Assembly (NCBI RefSeq): GCF_019393635.1
Contig: NC_057867.1
Span: forward strand, 72,109,492 to 72,173,491
Origin: Dromiciops gliroides
Taxonomy: Eukaryota; Chordata; Mammalia; Microbiotheria; Microbiotheriidae
Length of the DNA: 64,000 bases
Reading direction: 5' to 3'
Numbering within the stretch: the first letter of the stretch is position 1; every line of letters begins with the position of its first letter. Both the position numbers and the translations under genes were made by a program. A model generated the notes under the pieces. It was not told the DNA's origin, ran no database searches, and worked only from the letters and a program-made list of their open reading frames with translations. Below, piece after piece: positions 46,745-58,269 of the stretch.

Positions 46745-47700
46745 ATGGGGTATGAGTGATAGCTATAATTCTGGGCCCTTTACCCTCTGAGAATTCTAAC
46801 CGTTCACACTAGTACCAGGATAGGAGCATATGCAGGTGAGAATCAGAACCAGCACTCATTAGGTATAAAGTGAGGGGGGCAAGGGGAGCCTATCTTTCTG
46901 AATCAGGGAGACTTCTGGATACCAGAAATGACATTTTCCTGGAGATGAGCTGGTGGCTTCAGAAATTGTGACATCATTTGAATGCTTGCTATCCAATATT
47001 ACTCTCTGTGTATGTGTGTGTGTGTATGTGTATGTATGTGTATGGAACCATCCATTGGCATGGATGAGTTGCTTTATTGTCTGTCTTTGAGCTAGATTCT
47101 CTTGATTTTAGTATGTTCCATAGGGATTTGGGAGAACAGTTTTTATAGCTTTAATATTTGAAAAATGAGGTTCAATTCTTTGTGAATGTGAAGTGTTAGT
47201 TGCTTTCAGTTACTATTTAATATGTGTGTATATGTATATATTTGAGAGAATAATTTGAATCATTATATTGAAGAGAATGTAATGATCATTTTTCTTTTGC
47301 TAAAAATACTATATGATCACCAATGTTATTCTAAATTTGAAAAATCTACATTTTGGCCAATTTTTGTTGTTTAGTTTCTTGGAAAACAAATGCAAAAGTC
47401 TAAAATGATTTGTACTGCCCTCACCAATGTTGTTGCTAATGCTTTTTAAGCATGCCCCTTATTCAGTACTAGTAGTACAGTATGAATGCTGTGGTGCCAG
47501 CCCAGAGGAAGCCAACTCTTAGCCACATTGAAGAGGGCCAGAAGGGGAAGGACCCACCAAGTGGTCGAACCAACACAGAGTTTTGGAGTGATCATCGTTC
47601 TTACAAGCTCATTTCTATCCAGGGAAGTGTTGCATCTTTGAATAAGGATTGGAAAGGGGAGCTTTATTGAGTAGGGGATTGTTTCAGGTGTCCTGGATTA
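46745..47700. other. Intron 1, unique sequence
   Basis: A TG/TA-rich patch at 46995-47045; otherwise AT-rich single-copy-looking DNA with no coding signal. Confidence 0.5.
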
Positions 47701-47844
47701 TCTGTAGGATAACTGGTGGTGGCGATGGCAGCTGCAGTAGCGGCTGTTTGTCCTTTGTTCTTGAAGAGGACCATCACATGGGTGGTATGTATCAGGGCTA
47801 GAATTTGAACTCAGGTCTTCTGATGCTGAGGTCTTCTTGATTTT

Positions 47845-47991
47845 TTTTTTTTTGCGGGGCAATGAGGGTTAAGTGACTTGACCAGGGTCACACAGCTAGT
47901 AAGTGTCGAGTATCTGAAGCCAGATTCGAACTCATGTCCTCCTGAATCCAGGGGTGGTGCTTTATCCACTGCGCCACCTAGCCCCCCCCCC
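47845..47991 (-). mobile_element. tRNA-derived marsupial SINE
   Basis: Antisense to DACH2, inserted in an older SINE-like element. The duplication TCTTGATTTT lies at 47835-47844 and 47992-48001. A C9 run lies near its 5' end. Confidence 0.9.
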
Positions 47992-48159
47992 TCTTGATTT
48001 TGAGGTTGGCCTATTTTTCAGTATGACATACTGCCCCTTTTGCATTCATTACCAATGAATATGTCATAAAAGTTCTTAACAGAGCACTGTACAACTGAAA
48101 AAGGTGGTGGTGGGCTTAACAAGATTACTAATAGGTAATTCGTGTTCTATGGGTAACTA

Positions 48160-48398
48160 GATACCCATAGTGGAGAAAGGTCTGGGCCTGGAGTCAGGAG
48201 GACCTGAGTTCAGATTGGTCTCAGACATATACTACCTGTGTGATCCTGGGCAAGTCACTTCACCCTGTTTGCCTAAGTTTGCTCATCTGTAAAATGAGCT
48301 GGAGAAGGAAGTGGCAAAACACTCCAGAATCTTTAGCCAAGAAAACCCTAAATGTGGTCAGGGAGAGTCAGATACAACTGAAATGACTCAACAGCCCA
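48160..48398 (+). mobile_element. MAR1-type SINE with RTE tail
   Basis: GGGCCTGGAGTCAGGAGGAC, then ATCCTGGGCAAGTCACTTCA, GAGCTGGAGAAGGAAGTGGC and the RTE-like end GTCAGATACAACTGAAATGA. Confidence 0.8.
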
Positions 48399-48785
48399 TG
48401 GTCTCATTTGGTATCCATGAAATGCCAAGAAATGCTTATCTACTTTGAGTAGACCCATCATGTAGGATTTATGGTCACAGACAAAATTTGCACAGAATAA
48501 GGTGTGGATGTGTTGCAATCTGGTCTTTTGGCGAGAGTAATTACATGGCTTGAAGTCACAGATCCATGCCCATATTGATGAACTCCCTCACATGGGAACT
48601 CCATTTGATTCTATCGCCAATAATGTTGTTGTGAATGGATAGTTAGATGAAGAGTGCTAGAGAGTGTGTTTAAGGCCAGGATGCACAATTCATATTAGGT
48701 ACTGGAAAGCCATAGGTAACTGATTAAACAGCTTCAAGGTATAGGGAGTGCTGGGTAACTGATTATCTTAGCTTTGTCATTTTTG

Positions 48786-48948
48786 TTGTTGTTGATGTTG
48801 TTGTTGTTGTTTGCAGGGCAATGAGGGTTAAGTGACTTGCCCAGGGTCACGCAGCTAGTAAGTGTCAAGTGTCTGAGGCTGGATTTGAACTCAGGTCCTC
48901 CTGAATCCAGTGCCGGTGCTTTATCCACTGTGCCACCTAGCTGCCCCC
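48786..48948 (-). mobile_element. tRNA-derived marsupial SINE with an (AAC)n tail
   Basis: Antisense to DACH2. The tail is GTTGTTGTT on the + strand instead of poly-T. The duplication AGCTTTGTCATTTTG / AGCTATGTCATTTTG lies at 48770-48784 (approximate edge) and 48949-48963. Confidence 0.9.
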
Positions 48949-49369
48949 AGCTATGTCATTTTGAATTGAAGGGTGAAAGGGAAGTTGATTGAAGTACCTC
49001 AGCGTGAAGAGGGAAAGGCTGGAAGGTCACTTGCTTGCTTAGTGGTGGCCCATTTATGAAACCAAGATCAAAGTGCCAGTGTATATTGTTGGGTAGACTC
49101 ATTACATGCCATTTCTTCTCCTCTGAACACTCAGTGGTCTGGACAGACTGGCCTTTTTGCTGTTCCTTCCCCTGAGAGACGAGGTCTAGGGGATTTAGGA
49201 AGACCTGGTTTGTACAGCTTCTAATACTCACAATTTTTACAGCACTGACTGTGTGGCCCTGGGCAACTTGCTGACTTTAGTGCCCCAGGCAACACTACAC
49301 CTGTAGTGTAGGACTACACCAGGATTATATCATAGATTGAGTGCTGGATTTAGGAAGATAGGAATAGGA

Positions 49370-49535
49370 ACTGGTCTATAGGGAAAGACAAGCTGAGGAT
49401 TCAAGTCCCACTTGAGAAACTAGCTGTGCCACCTTGGGAAAGTTTCCTAACCCCTCTGGGCCTCAGTTTCCTCCTCTGTAAATGAGAGGCTTGGACTAGA
49501 TGACTATCCCTTTTAGCTTAAAATCTGTGATCCTG
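49370..49535 (+). mobile_element. MIR-like SINE
   Basis: ACTAGCTGTGCCACCTTGGG, then GGCCTCAGTTTCCTCCTCTG. Confidence 0.7.
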
Positions 49536-49640
49536 TGTTCCTTATCTCTATGCTTTTGCATATCTCACCTCCATGTCTTTCAGTCCATTGTTTTCTTCAA
49601 AATATTTTTCATTCAAAGCATTGGAAAAATAGTGTGGTAC

Positions 49641-49786
49641 TTTTTTTTTAAGTGAGGCATTTGGGGTTAAGTGACTTGCCCAGGGTCACACAGCTAGTAA
49701 GTGTTAAGTGTCTGAGGCCGGATTTGAACTCAGGTCCTCTTGAATCCAGGGTCTGTGCTCTATCCACTGTGCCACCTAGCTGCCCC
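49641..49786 (-). mobile_element. tRNA-derived marsupial SINE
   Basis: Antisense to DACH2, full-length; no clear duplication seen. Confidence 0.88.
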
Positions 49787-50244
49787 TGACTTAGTTTTAA
49801 AATGACATTATCTATGTTTGATTGTATTTGTATTTGTTTTGTTAAATGTTTCCCAATTACATGTGAATTACAATCTGAATAGTTGTCGGCCCCATGCTCC
49901 CAGCCCCGTGTTGGACACCTTCAGTCATTGTGAACCCAGCTCAATTCTCATCCTGATGATTGATTGCCCTCCTCTAGGCAGAAGCAGCTTTTGCCTTCTC
50001 TGACTTCATTGTAGTCTTGGCTTGTCCAATTCAGTGGAGGAAAATGTTAATCTGGTGTTTGCTTATTGGAGACTTTTCTTGGACTGCAGCCATATCAGGA
50101 ATTATTGGGACATTGGGTAATGGAGGAAAGCACCTGCAGATTTTTCACCCACTCGGTAGCAAACACATTTTCTTTCTTTTTTTTTTTTTTTTGTGCAAAC
50201 TTGTGGTTCTTTCTGTTTTCTGTTACAGGGTCCTATCATATCCT

Positions 50245-50460
50245 AAAAGCCCTGAGAGAGCACATAATGCTGGACTTGGAGTCAGGGAGACCTGAGTTCC
50301 AGTTCTACCTCTGACACTTACTAGCTGTGTAAGATTGGAAAACTCACTATCTCTGAGACTCAATTTTCTTATCTCTAAAATGGACATAATGATACCTGAA
50401 GTACCTTCCTCTCATGATATGCAGCTCTCATGAGACATTTAGCATTTTAAGGTTTATAAA
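50245..50460 (+). mobile_element. MIR-like CORE-SINE
   Basis: GGAGTCAGGGAGACCTGAGT, TCTGACACTTACTAGCTGTG, AATGATACCTGAAGTACCTT and a 3' part reaching GGTTTATAAATG. Confidence 0.7.
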
Positions 50461-50530
50461 TGTATATATGTATATAATATGTGTCTATGTATATATTATA
50501 TATAATGCATATATGTATATAATTTATAAA
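50455..50530 (+). repeat. AT-rich (TA/TG) tract
   Basis: TATATGTATATAATATGTGT and ATATTATATATAATGCATAT; self-complementary stretches could extrude as a cruciform. Confidence 0.75.
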
Positions 50531-50569
50531 TCACCTTATAAATGTCATTTCATTGATCATTTGATGGGA

Positions 50570-50725
50570 AGTAGCTGCTAGTAATATCTCAATTTTACAA
50601 ATGAGGAAATAGAGGCAGACAGCAGTTAAATGACTTGTCCAGGGTCACACAATTAAGTATCTGAGGTCAAATTTTAACGAGACTTCTGACTCTCTGTCCA
50701 GTGTGCCGACTAGCTGCCTCTAATT
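50570..50725 (-). mobile_element. MIR-like SINE
   Basis: CAATTTTACAAATGAGGAAA, GACTTGTCCAGGGTCACACA and GTGTGCCGACTAGCTGCC. Confidence 0.7.
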
Positions 50726-51039
50726 CACCTTTCAACCGTTAAAGTGCTCTACCATTGTTATCTGTAATGACGCTCGTGAGAAGTGATCGGTCCCCTGGAG
50801 GTGAACATGGATATATCTGCAGGGCTGAGGGATGCTCAGAATTAAAGCCTTTAGCCCTGGGGCATTTCTGCAATCTTGGTGGATTTAGGTGGCCGCCTGT
50901 AAATGACTCAGCATGCACCTGGCTTTCTAGGGAATCCTGGTGCATTGACTTTCTAGGCTGAAATGGCAGCTGGTGGGTCATTTATTACTAGTAGTGTTTT
51001 GGTGGAAAACTCAGCCTTGTGTGTCATTTCGACTTTGTG

Positions 51040-51360
51040 ACACATGTACCCTCCCAGGGTCTAATGACTTGTCTGCAGATGGGCTGTTATTTATTACAGT
51101 CATGTAGAATAAAATTGATTGTCTTCTAAAATTAATTTTTCATTTGCCTCCAGCCCTGCTTTAATAGAGGACACACAGTTGCCTGTTTGCAGAAATACTG
51201 TTTAATCACATTAATATCTTAGCCCCCCAGGCTGAAGAAGATAATTGTAGAAAGGAACAGCAAAATCTGTATCTTTAACTTCTTTTTGTGATTAAATTAT
51301 GCAAATAACTTCTCTCCTGCCCTTCCAAGCACTAATCATCTAATTAGGAATGATGTGTTA
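51040..51360. other. Candidate conserved noncoding element with a perfect octamer
   Basis: Contains the POU octamer ATGCAAAT at 51299-51306, the homeodomain palindrome CTAATTAG near 51340, TTAATCACATTAATATC and AAAATTAATTTTTCATTTGC. It sits in a repeat-rich part of the intron but is itself repeat-free. Confidence 0.35.
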
Positions 51361-51774
51361 AAGGGGCAGTTTTGAATCAGGAGAAGGGAAGAAGACAGGG
51401 AGCAGAAAATGGGAGCTGAAGATGAATCTTCGGAAGGTTCACCATGATGGTCACACATATACCTGTGCTTGGCTCGAGGCCAGGTGGAGGCTTGCCTTCC
51501 TGCACCCCACGACCACTATCTGGGCTGTATCATAGGCCAGTCTACCTCGGCTGCCACTGTTGCCCCAAGCCCCATGTTTTGAGATTAACTTTCACTCTTT
51601 AGCACAACGAGTGTGAGGCTTCCCGTTGCTCAGTCCTGGATGCATACAGAAACGTTTTGATTCATCTTACTAAATGAAACATTTGTTTTACTCCTATGAA
51701 AGACTTTTTACTCTTTCTTCCCCCCCCCTCAATCTGTGCTGATCTTCAACCACAAATGCACAGGGCTTAGTTTA

Positions 51775-51970
51775 AGCCTTAATAAGAGCTTGCATTTCAT
51801 TAAGTGCTTTTCCCAAGCTGAGGGGTGGGTAGCAGGTTTATTTTCCATAGGCTCAGAGAGATGAAGGGACTAAGGGATCAAGTGGTGAGCTTGTGTCCAG
51901 CCCAGCATTCAAACCCAAGTCCTTGGACTCCGAGAACTCTGCTTTCCTCTATACTGGGCTGCCTCCTTCC
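51775..51970 (-). mobile_element. MIR-like SINE, diverged
   Basis: AAGAGCTTGCATTTCATTAA...GGCTCAGAGAGATGAAGGGA...CATTCAAACCCAAGTCCTTG. Confidence 0.55.
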
Positions 51971-52214
51971 AATTCTTAGGCCTCTAATGTGTAAAAAGCC
52001 TTTGCCCTTCCTCCCACTGGAGAACATCCCAAGCCCATGTTGGCAACTTGGGGGGTTTTGTTCCTCTTTCTGGCCAACTGCTTAGGGTAGAACCAGTGTT
52101 GACTTGGATTCCATTCGAAGTCACAGGAAGGTGGAGCTAGAAGTGACTTTAGATCATTGAATATGAGTCCTTAAATCAAAATAAAGAACTGACTTTCTCA
52201 TTTGTCAGTATTGG

Positions 52215-52300
52215 AAGGCAGTCAATCAACCTTTATTAAGCACCTACCATGTGCCAGGAACTGTGCTATGTGCAAGGGATACAAAAAGACGCAAAAGATG
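52215..52300 (-). mobile_element. L2 terminal fragment (- strand)
   Basis: TCAACCTTTATTAAGCACCT, ACCATGTGCCAGGAACTGTG and GGGATACAAAAAGACGCAAA are the reverse of the L2 3' end. Confidence 0.7.
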
Positions 52301-53369
52301 AGTTAGGACAGGGCCAGTGTGAATTATTAAGTTTGTTTTGCATAGATTGGAGTTTCCTTAAATTCTGCCTTAATTGATTATTTTGATTTTCAGTGTAGGT
52401 TCTAATAGGGGTCTCTGAGATATCATAGGATAATAGATTTAGAGCTGAAAGGGATATTAGAGGCCACTGAGTTTGCCCCCTTCACACTCATTTGACAGAT
52501 GGAGCAAAGGCTTCTAGGTCCTCTCTTTCCAATATATCTGTCTTTCCTTTATGAACTCATACAGTCTTACATTTGGTGCTGTAGTGAGACTTGAGGATAT
52601 TTCCCTTATCATGTGTGAAACAGGTTTTTATGTTTGTGCAGTAGGTTACCAAGATGGAGTTTGAAGTGATTGGAAGCAGGTGAAAAGACTGCCCTGACCT
52701 GAACTTTCTGAATGCTTGAAGGACAGGCATTGAGTCTGGCAGATGTTATCACTGTTAAAAATCTCAGACCCCTGGAGAAATGGGAGCTCTTAGCATTTTC
52801 TTTTCAACTTTAGCAGCTCCAAAATAAAACTCCCAAGCCACTCTTCCTACTTAATCTTCATCATAGATCATCAGACACTAACATTGGTGTGATTTTTTGG
52901 TAACTGATGGCTAGGCCTTCAAAAAAACTCATGAGGGTTAATCATCTAGACTGGGGAAGATTGTGTTGCAGGACTTTGTATGGTTTGTCTTGTTTGAGGT
53001 TGTTCTGTGATACAGAAAATGTTGCTGATGGCTTTCCTTCTGATATCTCTCAAGAGGTAGAATAAATATTCCTTTGGTTTTAAATGATCTAAATAAGAAT
53101 AGTTTGAAAATTGGGAAATAACCGATGATGATTTAAATAGCTTGTGGTTTTTAAAGAGATTCCATAACTCACCATTTTTAAAGTGGCAGAAGGAAATAAG
53201 TAATTGATTCAATACATTATAGAAAATGAAAGGAAGAGTTGTAAGTAAAATGTTCATTTTGGGGGATTTTTTTCTCATGTTTTAGGTAAAGAACCTACTG
53301 GCCACTTTGCTCCTTGCCCCCCCCCCCCATTTGCTATGTTCTCAATATTAGACTGATATCTGATTTTTT

Positions 53370-53508
53370 TTTTCGGGGCAATGGGGGTTAAGTGACTTGC
53401 CCAGGGTCACACAGCTAGTAAGTGTCAAGTGTCTGAGGCCGAATTTGAACTCAGGAACTCCTGAATCCAGGGCCGGTGCTTTATCCACTGCGCCACCTAG
53501 CCGCCCCA
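53370..53508 (-). mobile_element. tRNA-derived marsupial SINE
   Basis: Antisense to DACH2. A perfect 16-bp duplication, TGATATCTGATTTTTT, lies at 53354-53369 and 53509-53524. Confidence 0.93.
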
Positions 53509-53819
53509 TGATATCTGATTTTTTAAAGAGTTAGATTTGCTCTGGAAAACTTTTGAATTACTTAGTTACTCCTGTAATGGTCTCCCAGGAGGATCAACCC
53601 CCACCCCCACCCCAAACTGAATGGGAGTGAGGGGAATGAATGTGCTCCATCCTTCATCAGTCTCCTTTATTATCTCCAACCCTGCCCAGCACTGTCTTTC
53701 AAGCAACAATATGAAAATTTCAGTGTGAGTGGTGGAGGGCCTTTCATCTGGGCCATATGAGGTCCAAGGAACTGGCGATGTTCAGCTTGGAGAAGACTGG
53801 GGGGAAACAATAATAGTTT

Positions 53820-53975
53820 TCTTCAAGTAGGAGCATAGAAGCAGAGCTGGAAGGAACACAGATAAGGAAATGTAAGCCTATGGTGATAGAGGCACTTACC
53901 CATGGTCATCCACATGAGAAAGCATAGAACTGGGATTTGAATCCTGTCCTGAATCCAAATCCAGTTCTCTTCCCA
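53820..53975 (-). mobile_element. MIR-like SINE, diverged
   Basis: CAGAGCTGGAAGGAACACAG, ACTGGGATTTGAATCCTGTC. Confidence 0.5.
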
Positions 53976-54049
53976 CCATTGTTGTCATGTGGAACAGAAC
54001 CATGGATGTGTTGTGATTTGGGCTGCTACCTGGGGAAGCTTGCCACCCC

Positions 54050-54066
54050 TCCCCCCCCCCCCCCCA
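54050..54066 (+). repeat. Poly-C run
   Basis: Long C homopolymer after GCCACCCCT. Similar shorter runs occur near 53320 and 61868. Confidence 0.8.
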
Positions 54067-54159
54067 GGGACTGAATGACTTCCTAGCTCTTTTCCCCCTG
54101 GACTTGGTTTTGAGAGCCCTTGGGGCCCCTTTCACCCTGGCCCACCCCACCCCCAATGT

Positions 54160-55470
54160 GAAGATTCTGCCTGGGTGCTTCTCTTTTGCTTTTTTGTTTT
54201 CCTGTTTCTTCTTCCTGTTCTGGCAGCAGAGGTGAATGTTAATAAGATGGGAGATGCTCTAACCCCAGGCTTTAATTTTCAGGTAATTAGTTCAAGAGGA
54301 TGAGGCTGAGGAGCACATGCTTCTTAGTTTCCTGTGCCAGGATATACTGTACCTGCTGAACACTTTGCGCACTCTGCTGTCCTCAGGGAGGGCCTCAGGC
54401 AGAAGCAGCTCGCCTGACGTGCATTCATTAGTTAGTTTCTCTGGCCCAGTGCTCTTGTGCAAAGTGGGCACTTGACAAGCAGTGACCAGCTACTGGTTTG
54501 AGACATGCCCAACTTCTAAAAATTTAATTTGAAAAAATGCACCCATTCCCTAGAGCCTTCTGGGTGTTTGGACCCAAACCTACATATGGCTATTAAATTA
54601 AGTCCAGCAAATTCAAAGCTGCTCAGAGCCTCTTTCCTCACCTTGTAGCTTGTTGGGTTTCCAGAGGGAGGTGATAGCACTTGTCCTGGTACCTTGTGAG
54701 GCTGTTGTGAGGGGAGCCCTTGGCTGTGTGGGAAGTTGAAGTCTCTTCTTCCTTCATGGACCCTGACATTGATGGCTTTGGGGGAAAGACTTCTTCTAGA
54801 TGACAGATGTAGTTGGCTGGTGGTCTCATTATCTTAAAACCTCAAAGGCCAGGATGAGGCCTGGGATGAGATATCTGTAGGAGATGAGAGTTGCTAGAAC
54901 GGGATGGTTCTAGGAGAAGAAATTTCACAGTTTGGACCATTGCTTTTCATGTGTGAATTACTGGCATATCCTTATAGGTTGGCTCACAGTTAAGTACTGA
55001 CCTGTTGTATTCCCAGTTAATGAGGGCCTTAGTAGTAAAGGCTATTATTGGATTGATTGGGCAGCCTGCTTAGCTTGTCCATCTTGTGGTGGTCAGTTGC
55101 AGCCTGGCCCCTGGCTGCTTGAGGGTACCTGATGTGGTTCTTCATAGCTTACGCCTCCCCTGCTCCCAAGATTGAAGGTCAGGCATGGGGAGCAGGAGCA
55201 AGGGCCAGGGAAGATGGACCAGTGCCCAGCGAGGCGTGTTTTCTGAGCCTTCCATCCCTAGCTGCAACATCTCCTTGCAGGTAAGGAATAAGCTGTTGTA
55301 CAGCAACAGCCAGCATTTTTTAAGTACCTAATGTGTGTGAAGGGCTGTGCTTCCTCTGGCCACACCCTCACTTCCTCAAGCCCACAAGATTTTTATAGTC
55401 AAATAAGAAAGGAAAAGGTTATTGATTTCCTATGATGAGACTTGGTCATGGTCCCTGATATGGGATCGTC
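54160..55470. other. Intron 1, unique sequence
   Basis: More GC-rich than its surroundings near 55080-55260, but with no recognisable coding or repeat content. Confidence 0.45.
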
Positions 55471-55471
55471 A

Positions 55472-55618
55472 CTTTTGTTTTTGTGGGGCAATGAGGGTTA
55501 AGTGACTTGCCCAGGGTCACACAGCTAGTATGTGTCAAGTGTCAGACTCTGGATTTGAACTCAGGTCCTCCTGAATCCAGGGCCAGTGCTTTATCCACTG
55601 TGCCACCTAGCTGCCCCC
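55472..55618 (-). mobile_element. tRNA-derived marsupial SINE
   Basis: Antisense to DACH2. It reads AGTATGTGTCAAGTGTCAGA where most copies read AGTAAGTGTCAAGTGTCTGA. No clear duplication. Confidence 0.88.
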
Positions 55619-55738
55619 GGGACAGTAACTTATTAATTGCTTACAGACATTAGTGAACTTAAAGATTTTTTCTGTAAAGCTCTTTATTTCTTCTAGCAGA
55701 TTGATGTCTGTAGAGTTAAGTGTTCCTATTATGATCTT

Positions 55739-55887
55739 TTTTTGTTTTTTAGTGAGGCAATTGGGGTTAAGTGACTTGCCCAGGGTCACACAGCTAGTAA
55801 GTGTTAAGTGTCTGAGGCTGGATTTGAACTCAGGTACTCCTGACTCCAGGGCTGGTGCTCTATCCACTGCGCCACCTAGCTGCCCCC
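55739..55887 (-). mobile_element. tRNA-derived marsupial SINE
   Basis: Antisense to DACH2, 120 bp after the previous SINE. A perfect 13-bp duplication, CTATTATGATCTT, lies at 55726-55738 and 55888-55900. Confidence 0.93.
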
Positions 55888-55969
55888 CTATTATGATCTT
55901 AATTCACATAAAAAGTGCATTTTGTTCTGCATCAATTCAGGTAAATATTCCCATGTTTCTTGAAATCTA

Positions 55970-56150
55970 ACTAACATTTTTATAGCCCTTTCACACAACA
56001 CCCATGAGAGGTAGTATGTTCTATCCCTATTTCACACATAAAGAAATGGATTGTCAGAGAAAGGTGACACGACTTGGCTGGAGTCACATCCCTTAAGTGT
56101 TAGAATTGGGATTTAAACCAACTTTTGCCACAATGCTGCCTCCTGACACA
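55970..56150 (-). mobile_element. MIR-like SINE, diverged
   Basis: ATTTTTATAGCCCTTTCACA, TATTTCACACATAAAGAAAT and TTGGGATTTAAACC. Confidence 0.55.
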
Positions 56151-57009
56151 AAGTGGGATTTGTCCTTGTTATGAAAAGCAAAGATGCTAGCAAGTGAGGT
56201 TAGCGGGGTACTAGATTACTTTGAATGGACTAGAACTACTACTTAGTTTACATGATATCATCAGGCCTTTGAAGAAATGTCTTGAGTGCAGCAGGACATC
56301 TACCCTATTATTTATATCACTGGAAATTAAAGTCTAATTATAGTCAGTAGGTAGAAAGATAATTTGGGGTGGAGTGGGGACTCAAGGTGCACTTACCCTT
56401 ATAAATCATGTCAGTACACAAGTGTCATTTGGGCAATTGCTTGTTCATCCTCCATCGTGTTGATGGGCCCAAATGATGGGAAAGAGAATAACACTCATAG
56501 GCGGGTTTAAAATGATAATTTTGGTGGATGCATAATAGGCACAAAATGAAATTATAGGAGTATTGTGTTTGGTATAATAAAAATGATTAGGTATGTGATT
56601 AAATGAAAAGTATAGGGCCTAGACCACTTTTTAGGATGCCTGTAAATGGGTAGTGAAGAAAAGTAAGTTATTGAAACACCTTCTGGATTAATGTAAAGGG
56701 GACCCAAAGGAAGAAGTATTTGCTTTTGTGTCTTAAATTGAAAATGACTTAAGGGCTTCCTAACTGTTGGACTTTCTTGTGGACAGTTAAGTCTAGCATC
56801 TTTCCCTATTATCCGCTTCCTGTAATGAAGCTTCAGCCCAAACATGTTACTACTTTCTCCTGGTTACCTACTAGCTTGAATTGGATGTTTAGTTGACATG
56901 TTAAAGCTTGTCAGAAACAACATGTCCCCACCACCACATGGCCATTGATTCTTCTTTCCCCATCCCCTTGATCCTTAGTTGACCTGGTTGCCCAAGTTGT
57001 CACTATTTT

Positions 57010-57340
57010 TTAGTCATTGTCACATCTTTTGGCTCTGTTTCCCATATGCAAACCATCGCTAAGTCCTGAGTTTTTTGCTGGAACTCTACCTGTGTTTCTA
57101 CCAGAAAGGCCCCCCCCATTTCATACCCTTATTCTCACTTAACTCCTAGACTACAGTCTTCCAACTGGCCCCCTTGCCTCTGATCTCCTCCTCTCTAGTG
57201 CATTTTATATTGTTAGACAATTCTCTTAAAACATTTTCATGCCATTTCCTTGCTTTAAAAACTTTTGATGGTTTTATCTTGTCTAAACTGTGGAATATGG
57301 CCTATGCCCTTTACCAACTGCTTCTCCTTCTTCTCCATCC
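57010..57340 (+). mobile_element. L2 coding-region fragment (+ strand)
   Basis: GCAAACCATCGCTAAGTCCT, CTACAGTCTTCCAACTGGCC, AAAACATTTTCATGCCATTT and AAAAACTTTTGATGGTTTTA follow the L2 order between the post-RT coding part and the 3' end. Confidence 0.55.
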
Positions 57341-57394
57341 TTTCTCCCAATCTCCTTTCTTATCCCTCCCTCCCTGATATGAGACATATCTATA

Positions 57395-57560
57395 ATGCAG
57401 TGGCAAGACTTGCAGCTTTGGGATGACAGGACTTGGGTTGGAATCTTTCCTCTTCTGCTGACTACTTCTGAGACCCTGGTGATTCCTTAATTGTTTCCTC
57501 TGCAAGAGAAAATCTATAATGACTTCTGTGGCCCTTTCTAGCTCTAAACCATGCCAGCTC
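57395..57560 (+). mobile_element. MIR-like SINE, diverged
   Basis: TTGGAATCTTTCCTCTTCTG, TTGTTTCCTCTGCAAGAGAA and TTCTAGCTCTAAACC. Confidence 0.5.
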
Positions 57561-58269
57561 CTGATAATGGACCTTCTGTCAAGAAAATCTTACCTGCTTG
57601 CTTTACTCCCCCTAAGGGCCGCCCATTGTGTGTCCTATCCTTGGATTTTCCCTTCTCCTCACTCCACTTTGACTACCACATGGCCATTACCCTTTTTAAC
57701 ATTTGAGTAAAAGGTTTTCAAGATGCCTTCCTTGAGAATTCTCCCACAACATGGCTCACTCCTTTAATTTCCCATGATCACAGGCATTTTGTCCTTTTAC
57801 TTCTGAAGAGAGTTTGGAATGGCACTTTAGGAGGAAGCACGTCACAGGAGAAGAACCTGAGTTTCCTCTCAGAGCCTCAGTTTCTTTCTCTGAAATCAGG
57901 GCGTTGGCCCCTCTGATCTCTCATTCCAAGTCCTGATGATCTTTGATCTAGCTGCTAGATCAAATCCATTGCCAGTGAAGCACAGTCTGTATTATGCTCA
58001 GCATAATGACCTATGTGGGTACAGTCTCTGATTTACACCCTGGTGAATTTCACAGGGTGAACTTCAGAGGAAGCATCAGAAGGATCACAATGTTCATCTG
58101 ATGAGGTACTCAGGCTTCTGGATAATCGCTGAATCTTAGCATTGAGATTTACTATTTTTTAAAATGAGACCCATGATTTCATTGAGATGGGACTTGAACC
58201 CCAGTTCTGAGGCTGACTATCTACTATACCACACTATTTCTCTTTAAGAAGACAGGGCAAGACTCAGTG

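Noticed and set aside
49800..50010. Possible further transposon fragment
   Set aside because: It feels familiar as a repetitive sequence but I cannot name a family or define ends.
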